Below, one piece after another: positions 1 through 9,273 of a stretch of DNA of 28,681 bases. The DNA comes from Carex sylvatica. Taxonomy: Eukaryota > Streptophyta > Magnoliopsida > Poales > Cyperaceae. A program made the position numbers and the translations under genes. Below the pieces are notes generated by a model. It ran no database searches, was not told the DNA's origin, and saw only the letters and a program-made list of their open reading frames with translations. The number at the start of each line of letters is the position of its first letter. Positions within the stretch are counted from its first letter, which is position 1. The stretch is from assembly GCA_964058845.1 (NCBI GenBank), contig CAXKVR010000858.1:1-28681 (forward strand), given 5' to 3'.

Positions 1-89
1 AAAAACTAATGAAATGTTTAGAAATTTATAATTTGAAAAATAACCATAAAGATTAAAAGAGGTTAGAAATTTATACCGGCACTACCTAT

Positions 90-2621
90 TTAGTAGTTTG
101 GATTCATATACCATTGTTTGCTCTCTTCGGCACTGTCAGAATCCGAATTAACCTCACGTCGCGCCTCGGTACCGCTTTCTTCAGTGTCGGCTTCAGATGA
201 TGATGGTTGTTGAGGCACATGTTGCGTACGCTCTTCAGCAGCAATCCAATCCTTCAAGCACACAAGTCTCTCAAAAACATGTGCACCCAACTTACTTCGT
301 TTATCGGAGAGGATCCTGTTCGCCGAACTGAAATAACTTTCAGAAGGGACGGTTGATACGGGCACGGCAAATACGTCGCGGGCCATCATCGCCAGCGTTG
401 GCAAGGAACTTTGATGCCTCCTCCACCATGTCATCACGTCAAGTCCTTGTTCACTTTCGTTGATCATCGATATATAGCCCAATAACTAGTTTGTGGATGT
501 GTGCGGTTGGCTCTCCGACTGAAAATTTGCTAATAATCCACCACTGCTAGTGCTCCTAGAAGTAGAACTATTAAACAATTAAAAAAATAGTGGACAAATA
601 ATGTAGATATTATAAATAATAAAGATTGAAAACACATGTATATTTATATTCATACCTAGGGGCGGGACGGGACGAAGCTGGGTTTCGGTTGTCACTCATT
701 CTTGAATGGTATATGTTAAACATCTCATCGAACTTCGAATTCACGTAAGCCTCCACCCCGGTTGAGTCTAAATGTAAATTTTGTTTGTACCTCTCAACTA
801 CTTTGATCGTGTAAAACTTCTTGTATGCTGGGTGGAGGCAGTTTGCGATAATGGCTAGGAGAGGTCTTCCCAATATTTTAGGAATTTTTATTTCATGGCA
901 TCTACAATTGGCGTGAGAGATGCATCATAGATTTCAGATTGTTCTAATTCGCAATACACCTTGGAGATTTCATAGAGATGTCTCAGCAACTCAAACGACG
1001 TCGGTGAGTACGAGCATGATAGTTGAACGGTTGCAGTAAAAAAGATTCATAGGAATTTGCTAAGCCTTTGCAGTTTATCCCATTCTTCGTCAATGAGTTC
1101 GAATTGCAATGCCTCGGGGTTGGAGCTTCTCAAAAACTCACCTATGACAGCTTTGTAGGGAAGGCATCGGTTCAACAACCTATATGTTGAGTTCCAACGG
1201 GTATCTATATTCCAAGGTACCTTCAACTTGCTCAATCTATAGGTGACGCATAATGCAGCAAACTATTGTTTTCTTTCTTGGTTTGAAATAATGTGGTTGA
1301 GGGCATTCTTAAATTTAATTATCAATAGTTTTACGGCTTCTGTTTTTAGACCCGCCTTCACGACGAGGTTAAGAACGTGGCAAACACACTTTTGGTGAAA
1401 CATTTCACCATTCATGATCGGATTTAGTGATCGTTTAAAAATCTCAATGGAAGCAATGTTGTTGCTAGCATTATCGAAGGATATAGAAAAAACCTTGTTA
1501 CCCAAATTCCTCTTAAGGTTATACTCTTCTAAAACCTCAATAATGGATTTGAAAATTACATTTGCAGTGTGGGGGGAATCCAAAACTCGAAAACTTAATA
1601 TTCTTTTTTGTAATACCCAATGATCATCGATCCAATGGCCGGTAATACAAGAGTACCCAAGGCCATGTTTACCGGCAGTCCATATATCGGAGGTAATTGA
1701 CACCTTATTATTTTGGTATGCAAATAGAGCTTTAAGGTCATTTTTGGTCGAGGTAAACTAATTTTTTATTTCACCAACCATCTTTTTATGATGGATCCTC
1801 TTGTACATTGGTTGACCTAACCCCCGAATGCATAACCGGGCAAAACTCGTGCAACCACCCATACTTATTGGTTGTTCTTTATGGGTAATGTACCGGGCCA
1901 ATTCACTAAGCATTTTTGATTCATCGAATTTTGGATTTGTTCTGGTACCATCCGCGTTTATAAGGGTTTGGATTTGTCTCGGTTCAGGATTTTCAGTTGG
2001 AACCTCGCCCTTTTTTACGTGCATGTCGGCATGTCTCTTAAAACTACTCATACCACTAGTTTGTTTATACTCAAAAGTTTTTCGGTAATTTTTTACCTTA
2101 TATTGTGCAAAATTCATAATGTCGTTACTCCCTCTGGTAATATTGTAAAATTTTGTCCACGGTTGATTGTATTCAGGAGGAGGTCTTTTAGTCTTCTTTC
2201 CTGCTGGTTGTTGCGGCGAATCACTTATCGAAGGAGGGACAACTTCTTCTTGAATTTCAGGTTCACCTGTCGAAGGTGTATCTCCTACAGGAGCAGTGTC
2301 AGTGAATTGACTCGATGCTACAGAAGAAGAGCCAATGCCTCCATATGTATACTGTGGTGTCGATTGAAGTGTTTCTTGTGGAATGTATACATTTGGATCG
2401 TTTGAAGTATAATACGGTGGCGGTGCATTCATTTGTGGGGGTTGTTGATAATTCAAATCTAGCATTTGGTCCCTTCTTTGATAATTTGGTGGATAATTTT
2501 GTGAATAATTAGGTGGTGCAATTTGGGAGGAACTTTGTGGATAATTTGGTATTGGCGGGCCAAAAATATCGGCCGACAGTCTCGCGATGTCCTCTTGCAC
2601 GGAATCACGATGAGATGACAT
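90..2621 (-). pseudogene. hAT transposase pseudogene (BED-like N-terminus, RNase H-like core, hAT dimerisation domain)
   Basis: Read from 2621 downwards. The N-terminus is Pro/Gln/Tyr-rich, followed by a BED-like region (about 2180-2000) in which the two expected zinc-binding cysteines appear as tyrosine or other residues (FAQYKVKNYRK), while the later SFKRHADMH part remains. The RNase H-like core starts with SITSDIWTAG and includes FDNASNN and CHVLNLVVKAGL. A DTRWNSTYRLL segment follows. The C-terminus carries the dimerisation signature PVSTVPSESYFSSANRILSD. The frame is broken by in-frame stops at 1758-1760, 1263-1265, 1047-1049, about 889-891 and about 486-488, and by a frameshift near 860-870. 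An 88-bp GT-AG intron (568-655) joins the last two coding blocks in phase. The protein would have cut and pasted the element; it cannot be made now. Confidence 0.9.
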
Positions 2622-2639
2622 TTATTAAACCTATTCAAA

Positions 2640-3655
2640 ATAATTATAACAAAAACAGAAATTAAAAAACAAAAATTAAAAAATAGAAATTAAAAAACAG
2701 AAATTAAAAAACAGAAATAAAAAAACAGAAATATAAAAAACAGAAATTAAAAAACAGAAATTAAAAAACAGAAATAAAAAAAACAGAAATTAAAAAACAG
2801 AAATTAAAAATAAATCTAACCTATTCAAAACAAATATAATCCATTCACATATTCAAATCTATAAAACTAACCTATTTTAAAACACCTATTAAAAATAAAT
2901 CCGAATTTTGAAAAATAAATCTAACCTATTCAAAACAAATATAATCACTTCACATATTCAAATCTATAAAACTAACCTATTTTAAAAAACAGAAATTAAA
3001 AAACAGAAATTAAAAAATAGAAATTAAAAATAAATCTAACTTATTCAAAACAAATATAATCCCTTCACATATTCAAATCTATAAAACTAATCTATTTTAA
3101 AAAGCAGAAATTAAAAAACAGAAATTAAAAATAAATCTAACCTATTCAAAACAAATATAATCCCTTCACATATTCAAATCTATAAAACTAACCTATTTTA
3201 AAAAACAGAAATTAAAAATAAATCTAACCTATTCAAAACAAATATAATCCCTTCACATATTCAAATCTATAAAACTAACCTATTAAAAATAAATCCGAAT
3301 TTTGAAAAATAAATCTAACCTATTCAAAACAAATATAATCACTTCACATATTCAAATCTATAAAACTAACCTATTTTAAAAAACCTATTAAAAATAAATC
3401 CGAATTTTAAAAAATAAATCTAACCTATTCAAAACAAATATAATTCCTTCACATATTCAAATCTATAAAACTAACCTATTTTAAAAAACCTATTAAAAAT
3501 AAATCCGAATTTTGAAAAATAAATCTAACCTATTCAAAACAAATATAATCACTTCACATATTCAAATCTATAAAACTAACCTATTTTTAAAAACAGAAAT
3601 TAAAAAACAGAAATTAAAAAACAGAATTTAAAAAGCAGAAATTAAAAACAAATAT
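2640..3655. repeat. Composite tandem-repeat array in the hAT leader
   Basis: Two repeat types are interleaved. One is a 14-15 bp unit, AACAGAAATTAAAA, in runs at 2650-2815, 2985-3020, 3100-3130 and 3590-3640. The other is a unit of roughly 90-115 bp containing ACCTATTCAAAACAAATATA and CACATATTCAAATCTATAAA, present about eight times between 2820 and 3585. The array lies between the transposase start and the GC-rich end, so it replaces the element's promoter or leader. It is very AT-rich and has no coding potential. Confidence 0.9.
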
Positions 3656-4059
3656 AATTACTTGACATATTCAAATCTAAAATAAACTAAATAAATCTAA
3701 CAAATCTAATTACTTAATAAATTTAACAAACCTAACAAATGACAAATCTAATTACTTAATATTCAATAAATCTAGCATAAACTAAATGTACTCTACAAAA
3801 ATAAATTAATCTAAAATGAAATAAATGTTACCTTTAAATCTCGCGAAAATTTTTTGCGGGAGGTACCGAACTTCGTAATTCCTTTTGCGGATTTGTGTAA
3901 TGAATTAAATTTACAACTATATTTTTTTTTAAACAATAAATTAAAAAATTGTGAATAATTAAATTGGAGAATTGAGATTGAGAGAATGAGAGTGTGAATT
4001 TTTTGAGAGGAAGAGGGGGTATTTAAAGAAAATATTGGGAGGGAATAAAATTTGAAAAA

Positions 4060-4380
4060 AAAAAAAAACCGACGGGCGGTGGGTCCGGCCGATCGGGTTT
4101 GATTAGACCGGTCCGGGCCCGGCCGGTCGGGGGTTGAACCGGCGGCAATTTCAAATTTCAAAAAAATTTGAATTTAACGGGCGGGTCGGGTCGGGTACGG
4201 GTCGAGTACATGTCGGGTACGGGTCGGGTCGGGTCGGGCGTAAATCGGGTTGGATTTGCTCGGGTTTTGAACCAAATAACCGTACCCTACCCGTTTTATA
4301 CCCGTACCCGTTTACCCGACCCATACCCGGGCACGGGCGGGTAGGGTATGGGCTGCCCGACCCGGGTAAAAGCAAACCTC
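4060..4380. repeat. GC-rich subterminal repeat array of the hAT element
   Basis: Dense short repeats of CGGGTCGGGTACGGG type run on the plus strand to about 4265, then in the opposite orientation (ACCCGTACCCG) to 4380. Together they form a large imperfect inverted repeat next to the terminus. The block contrasts sharply with the AT-rich surroundings. In hAT elements such clusters bind transposase. The apparent Arg/Pro/Gly-rich open frames here are by-products of the repeats. Confidence 0.8.
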
Positions 4381-4382
4381 TA

Positions 4383-5017
4383 GCACGAGCCAGCTTGGTC
4401 GTTAACGAGCTATTTAATATACATAGTTTAATAGTTCAATCGGATCCATTAACTTTAAATTAGAGATATTATGGTTTGTGGATGTTATAGTCAGTGTTAT
4501 GACAATACACTTTGGACTGTGTTTAAGTTGATTGGTAATTTTGTATGAAATATATGTGAATTAATTATAAGCAATTAAGTTAATTTGTATGAATTTGTTT
4601 GATTTGGTATGCATGAATTTATTCTGTGAATGTGTTTGTATGAATTTAGGATTTTGATATATTTGTATGTATGAATTTAGCTGTAAACTTAATTTATAGT
4701 AGTTGATTTACTTAATTACAATTGAATTAAGAATATTTCTCAGTAATTAGTCATATAAGTATTATTTTATTTTAGTCATAATTGATAAGATTTGTTATGA
4801 AAATTTAAGATATAACAGAAAAAAAAAAAAAAAATTTATAAATCTGCCAAGCTAGTAACGAGCTAGCTCAGCTCGCTCGGACAAGCCACGAGTCGGTCTT
4901 GAGCAATAGTTTTAGCTCGGAACCTAAAATTCAAACTCGCTCGCTTAGCTCGATATACCAACAAGCCGAGTACGAGTGTGGCCTAGCTCGCTCTTTAACA
5001 ACTCGTTGCCACCCTTA
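4383..5017. mobile_element. Older non-autonomous element with AGCTCG-rich ends, interrupted by the hAT
   Basis: The right end at 5017 reads inward as TAAGGGTGGCAACGAGTTG, followed by repeated GAGCTAG/AGCGAGC motifs across 4850-5010. The stretch just after the hAT end (4383-4412) carries similar ACGAGCCAGC and TAACGAGCTA motifs. The middle (4415-4845) is AT-rich and non-coding. GGGTGGCAA termini with GAGCTCG subterminal repeats are common in plant hAT-like non-autonomous elements. I infer that the first hAT inserted into this element, so its left end lies outside the window. Confidence 0.5.
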
Positions 5018-5860
5018 CTATTGAGTACGTGATACGTAAGCCTCCTCTGCAATTTTCCATTCTATCTCTCTACATTTCTCATTTATCTTTCCTATGAAGT
5101 ACGTCGTTAGGTACAACGAACATTGTAATTGACAACCTTTGTTCCAATCAAAAGATAATAAATATGGTAATATGTGGTTATTTTATAATTACAATTTAAT
5201 ATCTAATGATTATTGTGTTGCTAATGATAATGATTGATTTTTTCAATTCCCCGTTTGATGGGAATTACTCTTTTTTAAAATTAAAGTTATTATTGATTTT
5301 TTTTATTATGATAACCATTGTAATTTATACTAAATCAAACATTGTAATCATATATATTTTCTGAAATATTGAAAACTATAGTCATTCCAAATTTCCAATT
5401 CAAACATAATAACAACACGTTATTATGAATATTTTTTTTTTAATATTACATAATATAAAGTTCTAATATTTCATAGAATGTAAATAGCGCGAACTAAAGA
5501 ACCTCTAAATAATTAAAAATATTTTGTTTCATTTACTTTGGGCATGGTGCATTGAATGTGAATTATCTAATTAATGGTATGTGATATAAGTAAGAAAATA
5601 TATCACATATTTTTAAAATTTTGTGAATAATAAATACTTTAAAATACAAAAAAAATTACACATTAAAATAAGGGTGTCTACAGTGCATTATATTTATTTT
5701 GATTGTAGTACAACAAAATCAAATTAAATCTCAATCGTTGATTTTATTTATTGAACGGTACAGATTAGATAGTCAAAGTATTGCATCTCGTGTTAAATTA
5801 AACGGAATTTTTTTTGGAAGGATAAATAAGTTATTTTGTACTTCTATTTTTCTTACCCTC
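5018..5860. other. AT-rich intergenic DNA, no gene seen
   Basis: There is no coding signal. The stretch has long A/T runs and short open frames without family resemblance. Some parts (5130-5420) resemble AT-rich MITE interiors, but I could not define termini or a target duplication. Confidence 0.6.
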
Positions 5861-5930
5861 CGTCTAAGTCCCCTGCTCCTCTCCCTTCGCTTCTCTCTCG
5901 TCCTTGCCGCCTCCGCCTCCTTCACCATTG

Positions 5931-6070
5931 TCGAGCGTGCCCAAGAAGAGACCCCCACGACAACTCTTTCCCTCTCCTGAGCACCCAGATGCAATTTCCT
6001 CCTCAAGCCCACCGTATATGCAATTTCTTCCCACTCCTGACAAGCCTCCAGCGCGATATGAACTTCATGT
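5931..6070 (+). pseudogene. Exon-like fragment of unknown gene, start codon apparently lost
   Basis: A CT-rich leader-like stretch (5855-5930) is followed by an open stretch with a protein-like composition (PKKRPPRQLFPSPEHPDA, then SSSPPYMQFLPTPDKPPARY). It ends at a plausible donor, CATGTG|GTAAAA, after 6070. The codon where a start would be expected is GTG (5931-5933), not ATG. A second short exon-like stretch near 6470-6525 contains ANFEHRETSWEVLVRDQ. I do not recognise the family. It may be a decayed gene, a gene fragment captured by a transposon, or chance. Confidence 0.3.
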
Positions 6071-6690
6071 GGTAAAATTGAGTTCGTGTTTCAGCGCTAA
6101 AAACAAATTAAAAATCCGTTTCCATTCCCATCACTTTGGTCTTTGGTACGATCTATTTTAGCTTGTAGCCCGTTACTACCTTAATGGTTGTGAGATTATG
6201 GGTGAACCTTAATGGTTGCCGTATTGCTCCATGGAGCATTTACTGAGGTCCAAATGGGTTTAATTTAACCGCATTCAGTGTTAGTATGCAATTAGTGATT
6301 AGGCAGCATGAACAGGTAAAGACCGATAAGGTAACACAATTGGAAATTGAAATGAGTTAGTAAACAGCTTAGCATTTCATCAAACAGTTGGCAAATTGCT
6401 TAATAATTTGTCAACCAGTACACTGTTTTGCCTTTGTTGTACCAATTGTTCACCAACACAAAATCTAGATGCAGCTAATTTCGAGCATCGTGAGACCTCC
6501 TGGGAAGTGCTAGTGAGAGATCAGATTGTTTTAATATTTTATTGTATAATTATCTTTTTTTATATTTTTTTTGTCTTTCTTAATTTGTCTGATTTTTGTA
6601 GGATAAAGATTTATACTGCGGCCATTTTTATTAATACCCCAAAAACAAAACGAAATTTTAAAAATAACCTTGAATAAATTTTTTTTTTTA
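6071..6690. other. Non-coding stretch after the exon-like fragment
   Basis: AT-rich and intron-like, apart from the short possible exon near 6470-6525. No RNA gene or transposon end was recognised. Confidence 0.45.
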
Positions 6691-6699
6691 AATGACCCA

Positions 6700-6795
6700 A
6701 CCGCATGGGCCTGGGGCGGCCCAAAATGCAAGTGAACCGCCTAGGCCTGGGGCGGGTCACGGGGAGAGGAAATCGCCCCCTAGGCGGGCGGTCCA
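6700..6795. repeat. GC-rich block with repeated GCCTGGGGCGG motif
   Basis: GGGCCTGGGGCGGCCC (6708-6723) and GGCCTGGGGCGGGTC (about 6744-6758) are near-direct repeats. CCGCCTAGG (about 6737) and CCTAGGCGG (about 6779-6787) face each other. The block is an island of GC in AT-rich DNA just before a CT-rich leader. It may be a transposon subterminal region or promoter-proximal DNA; the sequence does not decide. Confidence 0.45.
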
Positions 6796-6810
6796 CTATA
6801 GATTAAAATC

Positions 6811-7052
6811 CCACCCGTGAACCCCATCCCCATCCCTCCCTTCTCTGTCTCCCCTCCGCACCAGAAGAAGAAAAAGGAAAAAAGAAAAAAAATGGCCGCC
6901 CCAGCCAGTCCGCCCCTGCCCCCGCCGTCGATGCTCCGTCCTTGTCTCCGCCGCTGCTGTGCCACACCTCTCCTCTCCCTCGCTCGCTCACTCTCTCTCT
7001 CGCTCGCACCTCCCCGCCCTCTACCTCACTGCAATTGCTCCATTTCTCTCGG
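6811..7052 (+). promoter_or_regulatory. Possible CT-rich 5' leader exon, with donor near 7052
   Basis: A CT-rich stretch (CCCTCCCTTCTCTGTCTCCC, then CTCTCTCTCTCGCTCGC) ends in TCTCGG|GTAATTTTTCGATT. That is a typical plant 5'-UTR exon and first-intron boundary. A short frame from ATG at 6892 gives a low-complexity Pro/Leu/Ser peptide that I do not trust. The next good acceptor upstream of an ATG is AAATGTAG| at 9272, directly before the PMD start at 9274. I infer that this may be the PMD leader, joined by a 2.2-kb intron. Confidence 0.35.
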
Positions 7053-7125
7053 GTAATTTTTCGATTCGATTGAATGCGATTAAGTTGTGTAATTGTTGAA
7101 ATCGAATTGATTCGGTTGATTCGGT

Positions 7126-7300
7126 TGATTCGGTTCGATTCGATTCAAATCGATTCGGTTCGATTCGATTCAAATCGATTCGGTTCGATTCGATTCAAAT
7201 CGATTCGGTTCGATTCGATTCAAATCGATTCGGTTCGATTCGATTCAAATCGATTCGGTTCGATTCGATTCAAATCGATTCGGTTCGATTCAGTTCAAAT
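7126..7300. repeat. 25-bp minisatellite, about seven copies
   Basis: The 25-bp unit consists of CGATTCGGTT, CGATTCGATT and CAAAT in that order. Near-perfect copies start at 7151, 7176, 7201, 7226, 7251 and 7276, with a partial unit before them. The 7276 copy has CAGTT in place of CGATT. Homogeneity points to recent expansion. Each unit contains GGTTCGATTC, which resembles the RNA polymerase III B-box. The open frame across it is an artefact, since three 25-bp units make 75 nt. Confidence 0.95.
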
Positions 7301-7532
7301 CGATTCGATTGTGATGAAATTGTGTAACTGTTGAATTCTATTCGATTGTGTAATTTATACAAATATAATTAAGTTGTGTAATTGTTGAATTCGATTCGAT
7401 TATGAATTGTTAGAATTGGTATAATGTCACGAATTGTGAGAATTGCGGGTTATTAATAAAAACTATTAAATTGCGGGAATTGCGGGATTAAATTTTGAAA
7501 TTATAATTGCGGAAATTATGTATTTTTTTTTT

Positions 7533-7965
7533 GAAATTATAAATGCTATTAAATTATGTAAATGCTATTAAATTGCGAGAATTGCGGGAATTGCGGGATT
7601 AAATTTTGAAATTATAAATGCTATTAAATTATGTATTTTTTTTCTTTGAGGTAAAAACGCTAATTCTTCCATGCAAAATTTAGTGAAACGTCAAATCTTA
7701 TCAAGGAAAAAAATCCCAACTAATTTGCGGAAATTATGTATTTTTTTTTTGAAATTATAAATGCTATTAAATTGTGAGAATTGCGGGATTAAATTTTGAA
7801 ATTATAAATGCTATTAAATTATGTATTTTTTTCTTTGAGGTAAAAACGGTAATTCTTCCATGCAAAATTGAGTGAAACGTCAAATCTTATAAAGGAAAAA
7901 AATCCCAACTAATTTCAAGTCGTTGTCCGGAAATTGCAGAAATTATGTATTTTATTTTTTGTAAG
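7533..7965. repeat. Tandem duplication of roughly 190-218 bp
   Basis: The sequence GAAATTATAAATGCTATTAA starts at 7533, 7608, 7751 and 7798. The block containing CTTTGAGGTAAAAACG, AATTCTTCCATGCAAAAT and GAAACGTCAAATCTTAT occurs twice, 190 bp apart, with few differences. The whole unit repeats at 218 bp because the first copy has an extra 28 bp. Shorter relatives of the ATTGCGGGATTAAATTTTGA part begin near 7476. No coding potential. Confidence 0.85.
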
Positions 7966-9233
7966 CTTGCAGAAAGGAATTTTTTTTTCTCAAAAAAACT
8001 ATTAAAATGTGTGCCTTAGAGATTCTTGAACAGTAAAATGATAAAAAAACTAGGTTGCCGAGCATTTATGAAACATATGTTACAAAGAAATTTTATCTTG
8101 AACAATAGTATGTTTACAATTAATGAATATCGTATGAAAAGTATAGAGACAAGAACAATTGAAAGACTAAAGGTATTTGGATTTTTTTAATTTTGTATTT
8201 CATGAGTTAACTTTTCCCTACTGCCTCTTGTAATGTGACCAATACTCAGCTACAAGTTTTGCAAAGGCTGAATCTTTGTTTGCCATCAAGTTACGAGGTG
8301 TGTCGTACTTCAAATGAAAATATATATTGTGTGATCATATAAAATATGTCATTTAGTATATAAGTTATGTATTTTTTATTTTTTTTGAGAAAAGATCGTA
8401 GGTAGATAAGTTATGTATTTGACTACATTAAAGAGTTATATATTTGATTACATCAATAGATAAAATTGAATATTTAGAGGGGATTGAGAATAAAATAATA
8501 AATTATTGTAATATTTAAAAAAAGATTACACAATTTTGTTTCCATATATAATATGTTATAATATATTATAATTTTATTGTTATAATATATTACAATTTTA
8601 TTGTTATAATATATTATAGTTTTATTGTTATAATATATTATTTTTGTGTTGTTACGGGTACGAAGAAAAGTTTTGGTGATGTTGAAGGTATTTTGAAGTT
8701 GACGAAACACATGTATATATCAATACAAATTAATTTCAAGTAAAACAAATTATTTTGAAGTATATGAAAATTTGTTTAAAAATTGCATTCTTTTTTGCAA
8801 GTAAATTATCAATATTAAAAAAAAAATATGCATACTTATGTTTTTTCTAAATTTTATTTGTTTGTCGATTTTCACAATAATTTTTATTTTAAAAAGTGAA
8901 TTTCATACTATATAAAAATTTATTGAATTTCATAGTATAATAAAACTTTATGTATCTTTATTATTATTATTATTTTCATGTGATTATTGATTATTTTAGG
9001 GATTGTTAACTCTTATTACTAAATTAATATGTTATATTCTTAATATATTAAATATATACTATAGTTATTGTATAATTATTGAATGTATTAATATCATATA
9101 ATTAGTAGTTTATTATAAATAATTAACTATTTTAGGGTTTTAATTGCTTGAATTTGCAGTTCAATTAGGGTTTGAATTTGGTTGAAAATATTTATAAATT
9201 GTTTAAAATTTCAAATAAATTTTAATTTTTTAA
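7966..9233. other. AT-rich non-coding stretch, possibly intron of the PMD gene
   Basis: Very AT-rich. Apart from the 24-bp minisatellite at 8555-8640 I see no gene, RNA or transposon end. Confidence 0.5.
8555..8640. repeat. 24-bp AT minisatellite, 3.6 copies
   Basis: Units start at 8555, 8579, 8603 and 8627 (partial), with consensus GTTATAATATATTATA followed by ATTTTATT. Copies differ by single bases. The minus-strand open frame here, rich in YYNNK, is simply this repeat translated. Confidence 0.9.
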
Positions 9234-9273
9234 ATTGTGGTTGATTAATATGGATTTTTTTTATAAATGTAGT

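Larger units (their letters stand above)
1..4382 (-). mobile_element. Decayed Ac-type hAT DNA transposon, truncated by the window edge
   Basis: The element comprises a minus-strand hAT transposase (90-2621), a tandem-repeat leader (2640-3655) and a GC-rich subterminal array (4060-4380). The array ends at 4382 in a terminus that reads inward as TAGAGGTTTGCTTTTACCCG. A TAGAGG-type end followed by many short GGGTC/GGGTA repeats is typical of plant hAT elements, which use subterminal repeats as transposase binding sites. The other terminus lies before position 1, so the 8-bp target duplication cannot be confirmed; the expected copy on this side is GCACGAGC (4383-4390). The transposase is full of stops, so the copy is not autonomous. 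Confidence 0.85.

Noticed and set aside
1968..2405. 145-aa plus-strand open frame
   Set aside because: Antisense shadow of the hAT transposase N-terminus.
4134..4463. Gly/Arg/Pro-rich open frames on both strands
   Set aside because: Translations of the GGGTCGGGTACGGG subterminal array; no coding evidence.
7126..7300. CRISPR-like or tRNA cluster reading of the GGTTCGATTC array
   Set aside because: No spacers and no tRNA cloverleaf around the motif; it is a plain tandem repeat in a plant genome.
7074..7334. 86-aa open frame with RFDSIQIDS repeats
   Set aside because: The frame is just the 25-bp minisatellite translated.
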